This document shows positions 27,282 to 38,827 of a stretch of DNA of 64,000 nt, piece after piece. This stretch comes from Salinicola sp. (lineage in GTDB: Bacteria; Pseudomonadota; Gammaproteobacteria; Pseudomonadales; Halomonadaceae), in the NCBI GenBank assembly GCA_002695065.1, contig NZNW01000137.1, forward strand, positions 1 through 64,000, given 5' to 3'. The stretch's first letter is position 1, and each line of letters opens with the position of its first letter. Position numbers and translations under genes: made by a program. Under the pieces are notes generated by a model that saw only the letters and a program-made list of their open reading frames with translations, had not been told where the DNA came from and ran no database searches.

Positions 27282-28028
27282 TCAGTTTCCCTCCCTGAGC
27301 GTGCGTTTCTCGATGCGTTTTTCCGGTGTCGGGTTATGCACGATGCGGTGCACGAAGATGCCCGGCAGGTGGACGTCGTCAGGGTCGATGGCGCCGGTCT
27401 CGACGATCTCCTCGACCTCGGCGACACAGATCCTGCCGGCCATGGCGGCCAGCGGATTGAAGTTGCGCGCGGTCTTGTTGAAGCGCAGATTGCCCGCCTT
27501 GTCGGCAACCTGGGCCTTGACCAGCGCCACATCGACCGGCAGGCCGCGCTCCATGACGTAATGCTCGCCGTCGAATTCGCGCACTTCCTTGCCTTCGGCG
27601 ATCCTGGTGCCGTAGCCGGTCTTGGTGAAGAAGGCAGCGATGCCGGCGCCGCCCGCGCGCAGGCGCTCGGCCAGGGTACCCTGGGGGCAGAACTCCAGCT
27701 CGAGCTCGCCGGAGAGATACTGGCGCTCGAACTCCTTGTTCTCGCCCACGTAGGAGGAGAGCATCTTGCGGATCTGGCGCGACTCCAGCAGCAAGCCGAG
27801 GCCGAAACCGTCCACGCCAGCGTTGTTGCTGGCCACCGTCAGGTCCTTCTTGCCGGTGTCGCGCAGGGCAACGATCAGCGATTCGGGGATGCCGCACAGG
27901 CCGAAACCACCGACGGCGATGGTCATGCCATCCTCGATCAGGCCGTCGAGGGCGGCCTGGGCGCTCTCGAAGCATTTGCCGCCGCGCATCCCGGCGGGGG
28001 TCTTCTCAGTACTGGCGTGCTGGGTCAT
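27282..28028 (-). CDS. scoA: 3-oxoacid CoA-transferase subunit A
   Basis: This 248-residue alpha subunit has the glycine-rich [10 protein letters not shown] motif near residue 42, typical of CoA-transferase family I A subunits. It is the first gene of the ketone-body utilisation operon, transcribed divergently from a LysR regulator across a 110-bp AT-rich gap. About 20 N-terminal residues precede the conserved domain; an alternative Met at about residue 14 is possible. Confidence 0.93.
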   Translation of the reverse strand: MTQHASTEKTPAGMRGGKCFESAQAALDGLIEDGMTIAVGGFGLCGIPESLIVALRDTGKKDLTVASNNAGVDGFGLGLLLESRQIRKMLSSYVGENKEFERQYLSGELELEFCPQGTLAERLRAGGAGIAAFFTKTGYGTRIAEGKEVREFDGEHYVMERGLPVDVALVKAQVADKAGNLRFNKTARNFNPLAAMAGRICVAEVEEIVETGAIDPDDVHLPGIFVHRIVHNPTPEKRIEKRTLREGN

Positions 28029-28138
28029 GGCGAGCCTCTGTTGTTGTGTCCTGGATAGACTATGACCGCTCGTCGCGCTGTTATTAAATTTATTTTCGCC
28101 GATAATTGTCGAGTTTTTCTCATCAATGAGGCGTTTTG

Positions 28139-29035
28139 ATGACCATCAAGCAGCTCCGTGCCTTTCTTGCCGTGGCGCAGACACTGAGTTTCGCCCAGGC
28201 CTGCGAGCGGCTGCACGTGACCCAGTCGGCGCTGAGTCTGGCGGTGAAATCGCTGGAGTCGCAGCTCGGTGGAGCGCTGTTCTCGCGCACCACGCGCCAG
28301 GTGCGACTGACCCCCGAAGGCGAGGCGCTGCTGCCGTTGGCGCGGCGGTTGCTGGCCGAGTGGGACGACGCCGAGGACGCCATGAGGCGGCGTTTCCATC
28401 TGCAGCAGGGGCATCTGGCGATCGCCGCCATGCCATCCTTTGCCTCCAATTGCCTGCCGCCACTGATCGCGGCCTTTCGTCGGCGCTATCCGCGCATCAG
28501 CGTCACCATCCACGACGTGATCAACGAACAGGTGGTGGAGATGGTGCTGGCCCAGCGCGTGGAGTTCGGGATCGCCTTCGAGCCGCCGCGGCAGCCGGCG
28601 CTGAGATTCACCCCGATCCACCGCGATCGCTTCGTGGCGGCGGTGCCGCCGACGTCGGCGCTCGCCGCGCAGGCATCGACGACCTGGTCGGCGCTGCTGG
28701 CTTATCCCTTCATTACCCTGCAGCGGCCATCGCAGGTGCGGGCGATGCTGGAGCGGCAACTGTCGCGACACGGCATGACGCTGCCGGTGGAGTTGGAGAG
28801 CCATCAGTTGGCCACGGTGGGCCAACTGGTCGGCAAGGGGTTGGGCGTGAGCGCGGTGCCGGCGCTGTGTCGCGTCCAGATGGAGGCGCTGGGCGTCCGC
28901 TGTCTGGCGCTATCCGAGCCGGTGATCGAGCGGCCGGTCGGCGTTGTCACCCGCGCCGACCAGCAGCTCTCATCCACCGCCAGCGCCTTTCACGCCCTGG
29001 TGGAGGGTTCAGCTCGGGAGATCGTCGAGGTCTGA
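28139..29035 (+). CDS. LysR-family transcriptional regulator
   Basis: This 298-residue regulator has a winged helix at residues 1-60 ([16 protein letters not shown]) and a periplasmic-binding-like effector domain from about 90. It is divergent from scoA, the usual arrangement for a LysR activator of the neighbouring operon, so acetoacetate or hydroxybutyrate metabolism is its likely target. The ATG at 28139 is preferred, with GAGG seven bases upstream; the TTG just before it would add one residue. Its 3' end overlaps the convergent kinase gene by 27 bp. Confidence 0.9.
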   Translation: MTIKQLRAFLAVAQTLSFAQACERLHVTQSALSLAVKSLESQLGGALFSRTTRQVRLTPEGEALLPLARRLLAEWDDAEDAMRRRFHLQQGHLAIAAMPSFASNCLPPLIAAFRRRYPRISVTIHDVINEQVVEMVLAQRVEFGIAFEPPRQPALRFTPIHRDRFVAAVPPTSALAAQASTTWSALLAYPFITLQRPSQVRAMLERQLSRHGMTLPVELESHQLATVGQLVGKGLGVSAVPALCRVQMEALGVRCLALSEPVIERPVGVVTRADQQLSSTASAFHALVEGSAREIVEV

Positions 29036-29977
29036 GGTGCCCGGCAGCGAGACGAATGCGCCGGGTCGCGTCGCCGCGAAGGCGCCGCAGCGACAGGCGA
29101 AGACCAGCGCATCGTTCAGCTTGGCGTCGTCGGCCAGCCAGTCGCCCAGCGTCGCGCAGACCACCTCGGCTCGGGACAGGGACGCCAGCAGGCCGCCGAT
29201 GAAAGCATCGCCGGCGGCGGTGGTGTCCACTGCCTGGACCGCCGGAGGCACCGACTGAATCTGACGGTCCGCCAGATGGGCGGTCACTGGCCCCGGGCCG
29301 TCGGTGATCACGATCAGTCGGGCGCCCTTGGCCAGCCTGGCGCTGATCCACTCCTCGGCACTGCGATCGCCGCGAAGCGCATCCAGCTCTTCGGTGGAGA
29401 GCTTGATGAGATGGGCCCGCTCGAGCAGCTGCTCGACCAGCGCGATATCGACATTGCCCTGGGGCCATAGCATGGCGCGAAGATTGACATCGACGCTGAT
29501 CAGGCAGCCGCCGCGGCGGGCGATGCTGGCAAGGTCGAGGGTAGTGCGGGCGATGGCCGCATCGGTCAGACTGTTGCTGCACAGGTGGACCAGGGCCGGT
29601 TCGGTGAAGATCCCGGGTGGCAGGTGTTCCCGGCGATAGAGCAGGTCCGCGGCGGGTGGGCGGTAGAAGTCGAACTGGCGCTCTCCCTGGCGATCGCGGG
29701 AAACGAATGCCAGGGCGGTGCGGGCTTCACGGGTTCGCACCACGTGCTGGGTATCGACGCCATAGCGGGTCAGCTCTTCGACCAGGAAGTCGCCGAAGCG
29801 ATCGTCGCCGATCATGCCGAGGAAAAGGCTGGGGATGCCCTGACGAGCACAGGCCACGGCGGCGTTGGCCGGCGCGCCGCCGGCATAGGGCGTGAAGGTC
29901 TCGGGGCCGCTGTCGTCGCCCAGGCGGCTGGACAACATGTCAACGAGGGCTTCGCCGAAGGCGATGATGGGAATCAT
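29009..29977 (-). CDS. PfkB-family sugar kinase (fructokinase-like)
   Basis: This 322-residue kinase has the N-terminal PfkB signature Y-A-G-G-A-P-A-N-A-A-V-A and the C-terminal D-T-T-A-A-G-D-A-F with its catalytic aspartate. These fit fructokinases and related kinases that phosphorylate a free sugar, such as fructose, with ATP. It is the last gene of the edd-glk operon, 66 bp after the aldo/keto reductase. Fructose-6-phosphate could enter the ED route through isomerisation to glucose-6-phosphate. Other sugars are possible. Confidence 0.85.
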   Translation of the reverse strand: MIPIIAFGEALVDMLSSRLGDDSGPETFTPYAGGAPANAAVACARQGIPSLFLGMIGDDRFGDFLVEELTRYGVDTQHVVRTREARTALAFVSRDRQGERQFDFYRPPAADLLYRREHLPPGIFTEPALVHLCSNSLTDAAIARTTLDLASIARRGGCLISVDVNLRAMLWPQGNVDIALVEQLLERAHLIKLSTEELDALRGDRSAEEWISARLAKGARLIVITDGPGPVTAHLADRQIQSVPPAVQAVDTTAAGDAFIGGLLASLSRAEVVCATLGDWLADDAKLNDALVFACRCGAFAATRPGAFVSLPGTSDLDDLPS

Positions 29978-30043
29978 GGGTTACCGACTCTCTTGTCGAA
30001 CGGGAATCGAAGATGCGCTGCCGTCGCTTCGCATCGAACGTCA

Positions 30044-30919
30044 TCACGGCACTCGGTGACTGCGTGCTTCCTCGAGCAGCGCGAACCACGTCGGGCGATC
30101 GAGTTCGAGATTACCGCTCAGCAGCAAATTGTCGATACGCCTTTCATTCAACGTTCCGGTCACCGGTACCGGTTTGCCGGGCAGCCGCCGCAACCAGGCC
30201 AGCGCCAGTCCCGCCGTGGTCGAGTTGAGCTGTTCCGCGAGACGCGAGAGCGCGGTACCGAGCACATCCTCGAAGACCGAGCCGCCACCCAGCGGGGACC
30301 AGGCCATCGGCGCCAGGCCGTCGGCCAGGATGGCGTCGTAGAAGCCGTCGAACAGGGCGTCCGGATGGGCCAGCGAGAGCTCGAGCTGGTGGACGCCGAG
30401 CCGGTTGTGCATGGCGGCCTGCAGTCGACGCCACTGCTCCGGCAGGAAGTTGGAGACGCCCACGGCGCCGACCTTGCCCGCCGCGATGGCATCGTCCAGG
30501 ACTCGGGCCGTCGCTTCCGTGTCCATCAGCGGATCCGGGCGATGGAGCAGGAAGTGGTCGAGCCGGTCGACACCGAGACGCGAGAGCGAGTCGTCGATGA
30601 CCTGGGTGAGATGGCGTTCGGAGGTATCGTAATGCTTGACCCCGAAGGGCGAGGTGTCGCGATGCGGCAGGATGATATTGCCCTTGGTCACCACCCTCAC
30701 CCTGGACTTGAGCGACGGTCGGCGGGCGAGCGCCTCGCCGAAACGCTGCTCGCCCAGGTGATTGCCGTAGCTGTCGGCATGATCGAACCAGTGCAGGCCC
30801 TGGTCCACCCGGGCTTCCAGCCAGTCGGCGAACTTCTCGACATCGTCGAATTCGGGCCGCTCGTGGAGACGCATCATGCCCAGAATGAAGGGCGAGTCGA
30901 AAACCAGATCATCACTCAC
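30044..30919 (-). CDS. Aldo/keto reductase, YdhF-like
   Basis: This 291-residue NADPH-dependent reductase has the family tetrad: D-H-A-D-S-Y (aspartate and tyrosine), the lysine in V-V-T-K-G-N, and the histidine in L-L-H-R-P-D. It resembles the COG4989/YdhF subgroup. It starts with a GTG whose last two bases overlap the mutarotase stop (GTGA); longer in-frame sequence upstream is not homologous. The operon position suggests a sugar or sugar-derived aldehyde substrate, but none is known. Confidence 0.85.
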   Translation of the reverse strand: MSDDLVFDSPFILGMMRLHERPEFDDVEKFADWLEARVDQGLHWFDHADSYGNHLGEQRFGEALARRPSLKSRVRVVTKGNIILPHRDTSPFGVKHYDTSERHLTQVIDDSLSRLGVDRLDHFLLHRPDPLMDTEATARVLDDAIAAGKVGAVGVSNFLPEQWRRLQAAMHNRLGVHQLELSLAHPDALFDGFYDAILADGLAPMAWSPLGGGSVFEDVLGTALSRLAEQLNSTTAGLALAWLRRLPGKPVPVTGTLNERRIDNLLLSGNLELDRPTWFALLEEARSHRVP

Positions 30920-31824
30920 GCCGATGTCGCCTCCCGCGCGATCGTGGTGGAGAGCAGGTGCTGACCGTCCGGCACCAGCCAGACCGGGTCGACCCGCGTG
31001 CAGGCGGCCTCGACGCACAGAAAGCGCATCCCGGCGGTGGCCGGGGTGTCGCCGGGCAGGTCGTCGCCGGGATGCCAGATCACGGTGGAGTCGCTGCCCT
31101 GCTTGGAGATCGCGAGGCGGCGCTGCCCATCATCGAGGATCACCGGGCGGTTCGACTGGTAGATGCGATCGAGCGAACCGCGAATACCGAGTTCACCCTG
31201 CTGATGATGCTCGGCGAAGTGTTCGAGCTTGTCCAGATAGCGTGCGCCGGCCAGCCCCTCGACACGACACCGGTGGGTGTCGGCGACGGCGAAGTACGTG
31301 TGCAGCGCGCCCGTCAGCTTGACCGGGGTGGTGCCGACGTGGCGCGTCATCAGCTCGACGCTCAGGCGCTGGCCGTTGGCATGAACCACGGCATTGGGAA
31401 CCAGCTGGTCGTGCAGGCGCTGCTCCGGGGAGAGATGGATCTCGACGCCGCTACCGGAGACGCTGTCGTCGATGGCATCGACCCGCCACGCCGCCGTGCG
31501 GGCCGGGCCATGCATGGGACCCTTGCCATCGGGCGATTCGTCGGCGAACCACGGCCAGCACAGCGGAATCCCGCCGCGGATGGCGCCGGGCATCGGTTGC
31601 GGCGTCGGCGTGACCCACAGCCAGCCATCCTCCGCGCCGGGCGCCGGTGGGGCGCCTGCGGCTTCGGGGGCGAAAGGTAAGAAGTGGAGCACCTGGGCGC
31701 CTTGCAGCGAGATCGCCAGTTCGCCCCAGTCGGCATTGATCAGCAGTAGGCGCCGACCTTGCCAGTCGGCTTCCCGCTGGCCGTCGGTCGCGTCGACCAA
31801 CTGCCGCAGCGTATCGGGAATCAT
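30916..31824 (-). CDS. D-hexose-6-phosphate mutarotase (YeaD-like aldose 1-epimerase)
   Basis: This 302-residue cytoplasmic protein belongs to the COG0676 group that interconverts alpha and beta anomers of glucose-6-phosphate. It shows I-P-L-C-W-P-W-F and H-G-P-A-R-T-A-A-W in the middle (the histidine is one conserved position) and H-T-Y-F-A-V further on, as YeaD-type proteins do. Both ends overlap neighbours by 4 bp (ATGA with glk, GTGA with the aldo/keto reductase). It probably speeds supply of the beta anomer to Zwf. Confidence 0.9.
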   Translation of the reverse strand: MIPDTLRQLVDATDGQREADWQGRRLLLINADWGELAISLQGAQVLHFLPFAPEAAGAPPAPGAEDGWLWVTPTPQPMPGAIRGGIPLCWPWFADESPDGKGPMHGPARTAAWRVDAIDDSVSGSGVEIHLSPEQRLHDQLVPNAVVHANGQRLSVELMTRHVGTTPVKLTGALHTYFAVADTHRCRVEGLAGARYLDKLEHFAEHHQQGELGIRGSLDRIYQSNRPVILDDGQRRLAISKQGSDSTVIWHPGDDLPGDTPATAGMRFLCVEAACTRVDPVWLVPDGQHLLSTTIAREATSA

Positions 31825-32776
31825 GTCACCTCCTCGTTGTGCAGGGCTTCCGCCGCCCCCAGCAGTCCGGTCCAGGGCGCCGTCACTACCCAGGTGGGAA
31901 TGCCGGCATTGTAGGCGCTCAGGCGTCCCTTGTCGGCAAAGGCGCGCCGGAAGTCGCTGCGCGGCAGCCATTCGATCAGGCGCGGCGTGATGCCGCCACA
32001 GAGGTAGACGCCGCCCAGGGCGCCGAGGGTGAGCGCGGCATCGCCGGCGCAGGCGCCGAGGATCCTGATGAAGCGCAGCAGCGCCTCGCGGGCGACGCGA
32101 TCGCCGGCCCTCGCTGCGCCGGTCACTTCCGCCGGGGTGTTGTAGCTGGCGGTGACATTGAGCAGGGCGGCGTGGGCGAGGTAGAGATCGAGCAGGCCTT
32201 GGCCGCAGAGCAGGCGCTCGATCGAGACGCGCCCATAGCGGGCAGTGAAATAGTCGAGCAACTGTCGCTCGCGCTGGTCGGTCGGGGCGAAAGTGGCGTG
32301 GCCTCCTTCCGTGGTGAGCGGGATCCAGTGGCGTTGGCTGGGGATCAGCCCGGCCACGCCGAGCCCGGTCCCCGGACCGATGACCAGACGGGGGCGGCGG
32401 GCCTCGGCCTCGCCTTCACCGATCTTGACCAGATCCTTCTCGTCGATGTGGGGAATGCCCAGCGCCTGGGCGGTGAAATCGTTGATGACCTTGAAGTTCG
32501 ACAACCCCAGTTCGTGGGCGACCGCCTTCTTGGAGAAGGCCCAGTCGTTATTGGTCATCTTGACCCAGTCTTCGTGAACCGGGCAGGCGAAGGCCAGGCA
32601 CGCCTCTCGGGGCGCTTCGGCACCGACCTGTTCGAGATAGGCCTGAATCGCTTCCACCAGTCCGGCGTAGCGCGCGCAGGGCAGCGTCTCGATCGATTGA
32701 AGCTCGACGCTGCCGGGCATGACCAGCGCAAAGCGCGCGTTGGTTCCGCCAATGTCGCCGATCAGGGCGGGAGTCG

Positions 32777-32780
<4 letters not shown>
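31821..32780 (-). CDS. glk: Glucokinase
   Basis: This 319-residue enzyme phosphorylates glucose with ATP. The phosphate-binding [11 protein letters not shown] lies at residues 8-18, followed by G-P-G-T-G-L-G-V-A (adenosine side) and T-E-G-G-H. It matches the E. coli/pseudomonad Glk family in length and motifs. It overlaps edd by 4 bp upstream and the mutarotase by 4 bp downstream, so glucose phosphorylation, anomer conversion and ED dehydration are coupled in one transcript. Confidence 0.94.
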
Positions 32781-34627
<1,847 letters not shown>

Positions 34628-34655
34628 GGGGTGCCTCATCGAGCTGTCAGGTTTA

Positions 34656-34673
34656 TTTGGTAAACTTACCAAA
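34656..34673 (-). promoter_or_regulatory. Perfect 8-bp inverted repeat, candidate operator upstream of edd
   Basis: TTTGGTAA-AC-TTACCAAA is a perfect dyad 29-46 bp upstream of the edd start, placed like a repressor site at the promoter. Two related half-sites (TTTGGTAT at 34702 and TTTGGGGTAA at about 34716) lie between it and gap. The two-base spacing differs from the usual HexR site. A LacI- or GntR-type sugar regulator encoded elsewhere is possible; no such gene is in the window. Confidence 0.5.
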
Positions 34674-34909
34674 AAATACCCCGTATGTTCGCGAATGAGC
34701 CTTTGGTATTAGCCTTTTGGGGTAATATTTTTTCATGTGACGATGTTCTAGACTACGTACTAGGCTATTCACCAGTTCTGCTGCGATCTAATCTTTGCGT
34801 TCGATCCGATGCAGTGCCGGGATGGAGCGCAGGCTCGCTGCCCGGCCGATTCAACGTCTCGATTACGCCAGCTTCAGCGTCTCAGTCACGCCATCAAAAG
34901 GAGAGCACC

Positions 34910-35911
34910 ATGACATTGCGTGTCGCCATCAACGGATTCGGCCGCATTGGCCGGAACGTACTTCGTGCCATGTACGAGAACGGCTATCGGGATCGGATCG
35001 AGGTCGTCGCCATCAATGATCTCGGCGATCCTGCGCTCAACGCCCATCTGCTGCGCCACGACAGCGTCCACGGGCGCTTCGGATTCGAGGGCTCCCACGA
35101 CAGCGATACCCTGAGCGTAGACGGGGATAGCATTCGTATCCTCTCCGAGCGCGATCCGTCCCAGCTTCCGTGGAAGTCGCTGGACGTCGATCTGGTGATG
35201 GAGTGCACCGGGCTGTTCACCAGTCGCGACGCCGCCGCCAAGCACATCGAGGCGGGCGCGGGGCGGGTGCTGATCTCCGCGCCCAGTGGCGATGCCGATG
35301 CGACGATCGTGTTTGGCGTCAACGAGGGAACGCTGAAGGCCGAGCACCGGGTGGTCTCCAACGCCTCGTGTACCACCAACTGCCTGGCACCGGTGGCGCA
35401 GGCGCTGCAGGACAGCGTGGGTATCGAGAATGGCCTGATGACCACGGTCCACGCCTACACCAACGATCAGAATCTGTCCGACGTCTATCACAAGGATCCG
35501 TACCGCGCCCGTAGCGCCACCCAGTCGATGATCCCGACCAAGACCGGCGCGGCGGCCGCCGTCGGACTGGTCCTGCCGGAGCTGAACGGCAAGCTCGACG
35601 GTCTCGCGGTTCGCGTACCGGTGATCAATGTGTCGCTGGTCGACCTGACCTTCACCGCGGGACGGGATACCACCAAGGAAGAGATCAACGAGATCGTCAC
35701 CAGGGCGGCGGCCAGCTCGCCGGTGCTGGCGGTGAACTCGCAGCCGCTGGTATCGATCGACTTCAATCACGATCCCAACTCGTCCACCTTCGATGCCAAC
35801 CACACTCGCGTCAACGGGCGCCTGGTCAAGGTCATGGCCTGGTACGACAACGAGTGGGGTTTCTCCAACCGCATGCTGGACACGGCACTGGCCATGCAGG
35901 CCGTGAGCTGA
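34910..35911 (+). CDS. gap: Glyceraldehyde-3-phosphate dehydrogenase
   Basis: This 333-residue enzyme has the NAD-binding G-F-G-R-I-G-R, N-D (residues 36-37, NAD preference), the catalytic C154 in S-N-A-S-C-T-T-N-C, and the later H-A-Y-T. It oxidises the glyceraldehyde-3-phosphate made by KDPG aldolase. It is divergent from edd across 282 bp that should hold both promoters. The ATG at 34910 follows AAAGGAGAG; in-frame sequence before it is non-coding leader. It is followed by a strong terminator. Confidence 0.96.
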   Translation: MTLRVAINGFGRIGRNVLRAMYENGYRDRIEVVAINDLGDPALNAHLLRHDSVHGRFGFEGSHDSDTLSVDGDSIRILSERDPSQLPWKSLDVDLVMECTGLFTSRDAAAKHIEAGAGRVLISAPSGDADATIVFGVNEGTLKAEHRVVSNASCTTNCLAPVAQALQDSVGIENGLMTTVHAYTNDQNLSDVYHKDPYRARSATQSMIPTKTGAAAAVGLVLPELNGKLDGLAVRVPVINVSLVDLTFTAGRDTTKEEINEIVTRAAASSPVLAVNSQPLVSIDFNHDPNSSTFDANHTRVNGRLVKVMAWYDNEWGFSNRMLDTALAMQAVS

Positions 35912-35934
35912 GCCCAGGGGCGGCAATCGCCAAT

Positions 35935-35992
35935 GCCGGGCTGCTGGACGAGCTGGCCTGGGTGATCTCCAGGCGGTAGCAGCCCGGCTTTT
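35935..35992 (+). terminator. Terminator after gap with long branched stem
   Basis: Two perfect 11-bp arms, GCCGGGCTGCT (35935-35945) and AGCAGCCCGGC (35978-35988), enclose 32 bases that themselves form a CCTGG/CCAGG hairpin, followed by TTTT. It lies 23 bp after the gap stop. The large loop is unusual, but the stem and T-run fit intrinsic termination. Confidence 0.65.
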
Positions 35993-36003
35993 CGCATGAC
36001 AAC

Positions 36004-36038
36004 GACGAGGGGTGGCAGAGATTCTGCCACCCCTCGTC
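36004..36038. terminator. 16-bp perfect hairpin downstream of gap
   Basis: GACGAGGGGTGGCAGA and its exact complement flank a three-base loop. It is followed by CTTTGTC, so the T-run is poor. It may be a second terminator, an mRNA stabiliser, or a protein-bound site. It lies just after the other terminator and well before the next gene. Confidence 0.6.
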
Positions 36039-36203
36039 CTTTGTCAGGACCTCGTTCAGAGCACCGGCCGGCCGCTTAGGCGTGAAGTACCCCCTATTTT
36101 GCACTCAAGTCGTTCGATCCAGCGTCGATAGAAAGCTGTATGCTGCCTATCATGTTGATGGTCTTGGACTTACCCGCCCTTCGCTTCTAGTGTAGGTCTG
36201 ACG

Positions 36204-36566
36204 ATGTTCATCTTTTCACCCAGCACCGAGGTCGGCGGCGTCATGCAGGACACCATCATCAATGCACATCGCCTGATTGGCGAGACGATACAGGAGCCCG
36301 GAGAGCCGCGCCGCGGACGAGTGGTTGGCGTCGACCAGTCGCGTCCCGTGCCGGTGATTTTCGTGATCTGGCAGGAGCAGTCGGGAATACAGCGCGTCGA
36401 ATTGACCCGCGATGAGCTGAGTCGGCTCGCGAGCGCCTGCCACCTCCGTCAGTCGGGACAGGCGAGTGAGCGTGAGGACGAAGTCCTGGATGAGGGGACG
36501 GCGTCATCCGACGAGAGCAGGTCAGCTTCCCACGTTTCCGCTCGACGTCGCGTTGGCTCCCGCTAG
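36204..36566 (+). CDS. Hypothetical protein, 120 residues
   Basis: I do not recognise a family. The N-terminal two-thirds has alternating hydrophobic strands (R-G-R-V-V-G-V-D and P-V-I-F-V-I-W) like a small beta domain. The tail, from about residue 83, is Ser/Glu-rich and probably disordered. It is preceded by AGG seven bases before the ATG; an internal ATG at 36243 is an alternative start. It lies 48 bp before the PAS/GGDEF-like gene on the same strand. No terminator was noticed between them, so a shared transcript is possible. Confidence 0.5.
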   Translation: MFIFSPSTEVGGVMQDTIINAHRLIGETIQEPGEPRRGRVVGVDQSRPVPVIFVIWQEQSGIQRVELTRDELSRLASACHLRQSGQASEREDEVLDEGTASSDESRSASHVSARRRVGSR

Positions 36567-36614
36567 CGCTATCCCCTATACCACCCAGCCGCCTGGACAC
36601 ATCTCTGCGGCTAC

Positions 36615-37934
36615 ATGAGGCCGGAGTGCATGGATCCACCGGATGCCTTCGTGCATGAGGACGAAAGCTTGGGCGCGGAGGCGCAAGATTGGCTACAGGC
36701 GCTGCCGGGCACGGCTTATGTCACCGATCCGTCCTGGTGGCTGGGAGAGCTGCGCTTCGTCGGCGACTCCATCTGCACTTTGAGTCACCGACCGGTGGAG
36801 GATCACCGTGCCCGGCCCGAACTGTGGCTGGCGCAAATTCCGGAGCCCGAGCGGCTGTCGGTTCTGGATCAGCTTCAGCAGGCCCTGACGCAGGGGAAAG
36901 CCGCGATACGGCTGTCATACGTCATCGAGAGGCCGGATGGCTCCCGCTGCACGATCGACGATAGCGTCAACATTCAGCGTGACGCGAGCGGCGCGGTCGC
37001 CACCCTCGTCGGCCTGTTGCAACCACGAGTCGTTGCCTTGGCGGAGCACGATGGCCCACCGCCGCAGTCGCTCCTCGATTACTGCGGCGACGTGCTCATG
37101 GCGCTCGACGAGGATCTCTGCTGCCACTATGCCGCCGGTGACACCCAAGGGGCGCTGGGCGTTGGCAGCGAGTCGCTACTCTCGTCGTCGTTGTTTGCGC
37201 TGATGGCGCCCGAGGATGGCTCTCGGATACGGCGACTGCTGGTCGAGGGAGCCGCCAACGCGAGCTCCTCTCTCGTGGAGTTGCGTCTGAGGCATAGAGA
37301 TGGCGCCTACCGCTGGTTCGAGATTCACTTTTCACCCTACCCGGTGCCATTGACGCCGGCATCGGAGCCCTCGGCCATGCCGGGTTGGGTTGCCGTTGCC
37401 AGGGATATCACCCAGCGGCGACAGCAGTCCCTGCAGTGGGATGCCTACACCGCAACCGACGAGCTCACCTCTGCGCTCAATCGGGAGCCGTTCATGGGGC
37501 TGTTGCGACACGCGCTCTCCAATGGAGAAGCCGGGGCCCGGTTCACGCTGATCGTGTTCGATGTCGATCGCTTCGGCGATATCAATCGGGACTGGGGGCG
37601 AGACGGGGGCGACCTCGTCCTCAGCTGTATCGGCGAGATGTGCCGGGCGATGCTGAGAGAACGATTCAGCTTTGGCCGACTCGGGGAGGACGCCTTTGCG
37701 CTGCTGTTGAGCGGCAAGTCGCTGCAGGAGACGGCCACCATCGCGGAGAGGTTGCGGAGCCGTTTCGCCTCGACCCGGGTGGAGTTCCATGGCCATTGGC
37801 TGTCGTTCTCGGTTAGTCTTGGTGTCGCCGAGCGACGCGATGGCGAGTCCGCGGAAGCCATGCTGGCGCGCGCCGAGGCGGGCATGCGCGATGCCAAGCA
37901 GCGCGGTCGGGATCGCGTCCAGCAGGCGCCATGA
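36615..37934 (+). CDS. PAS-domain protein with degenerate GGDEF domain
   Basis: This 439-residue protein has two PAS-like regions (about residues 25-130 and 150-275) and a C-terminal GGDEF fold (about 285-436). The metal-binding D-V-D-R-F-G-D-I-N segment is present, but the signature loop reads G-E-D-A-F instead of G-G-D-E-F. Diguanylate cyclase activity is therefore doubtful; it may be a c-di-GMP or GTP sensor, or a degenerate partner. There is no transmembrane segment. The start may instead be the Met at 36630, which has GGAG very close upstream. Confidence 0.8.
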   Translation: MRPECMDPPDAFVHEDESLGAEAQDWLQALPGTAYVTDPSWWLGELRFVGDSICTLSHRPVEDHRARPELWLAQIPEPERLSVLDQLQQALTQGKAAIRLSYVIERPDGSRCTIDDSVNIQRDASGAVATLVGLLQPRVVALAEHDGPPPQSLLDYCGDVLMALDEDLCCHYAAGDTQGALGVGSESLLSSSLFALMAPEDGSRIRRLLVEGAANASSSLVELRLRHRDGAYRWFEIHFSPYPVPLTPASEPSAMPGWVAVARDITQRRQQSLQWDAYTATDELTSALNREPFMGLLRHALSNGEAGARFTLIVFDVDRFGDINRDWGRDGGDLVLSCIGEMCRAMLRERFSFGRLGEDAFALLLSGKSLQETATIAERLRSRFASTRVEFHGHWLSFSVSLGVAERRDGESAEAMLARAEAGMRDAKQRGRDRVQQAP

Positions 37935-37984
37935 GAAGCGCCGGCCGCGCCAGGTGCCAAGCCAGTCATAGAAGGAGAAAGACG

Positions 37985-38788
37985 ATGGGACGACTACTGC
38001 TGGCCTCGCTGCTCAGCCTGATCTGCGTGTCGGCCTGGGCCGATGAGGTCGAAGGCCCTCATGTCCAGGGAGAGACTTTCGAGTACGCCACCGGCGGACA
38101 GACCTACCAAGGCTATCTTGCCTACAACGCCAGCGACGATGAGCCCCGGCCCGGCGTCCTGCTGGTGCATGAATGGTGGGGATTGAACGACTACGTCAAG
38201 CACAAGGCCGACCAGCTGGCGGCGCTCGGGTTCGTTGCCCTGGCGGTCGACATGTATGGCGACGGCAAGGTCGCCCAGCACCCCAAGGACGCCAAGGCGT
38301 TCTCCAGCCAGGTGATGCAGGACTGGCCCTCCGCCAGGGCGCGGCTGGAGGCGGCGATGGCGGCGCTGCGCCAGCACCCCGCGGTGCGGGAGGACCGCAT
38401 GGCGGCAATCGGCTACTGCTTCGGCGGTGGCGTGGTGATGAACATGGCGTTGGCCGGCATGCCGCTGGATGCCGTGATCAGCTTCCATGGCAGCCCGACT
38501 CAGGTCGTCACCAATCCCCAGCCGTTCGACGGCCTGGTGCGCATCTACAACGGCCAGGAGGACTCCCTGGTGGACCCCGAAGCGCTCGACAGCATGGCCG
38601 ATGCCCTGACCAAGGATGGCGCCAGCGTCCGCGTGGTCCAGTATCCCGGCGCCAAGCACGCGTTCACCAACCCGGATGCCGACGCACTGGCGGAGGAGTA
38701 CGACCTGCCGTTGGGTTATGACGCGGCCGCGGATGCCGCTTCCTGGCAGGCCGCCCTGTTGACGCTGGACCAGGCGTTGAATCAGTGA
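37985..38788 (+). CDS. Exported dienelactone hydrolase family protein
   Basis: This 267-residue alpha/beta hydrolase has a signal peptide (L-L-A-S-L-L-S-L-I) cleaved after S-A-W-A. The catalytic triad fits dienelactone hydrolase: Cys in I-G-Y-C-F-G-G-G, Asp in the segment L-V-D-P-E, and His in A-K-H-A-F. Periplasmic members have broad or unknown esterase substrates; no aromatic-degradation genes are adjacent, so substrate cannot be inferred. The start has AGGAG about 10 bases upstream. It is convergent with pncB. Confidence 0.88.
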   Translation: MGRLLLASLLSLICVSAWADEVEGPHVQGETFEYATGGQTYQGYLAYNASDDEPRPGVLLVHEWWGLNDYVKHKADQLAALGFVALAVDMYGDGKVAQHPKDAKAFSSQVMQDWPSARARLEAAMAALRQHPAVREDRMAAIGYCFGGGVVMNMALAGMPLDAVISFHGSPTQVVTNPQPFDGLVRIYNGQEDSLVDPEALDSMADALTKDGASVRVVQYPGAKHAFTNPDADALAEEYDLPLGYDAAADAASWQAALLTLDQALNQ

Positions 38789-38827
38789 CCGGGCCACGCC
38801 CGGAGTCCCAGGGCATCGGCTTCCAGC

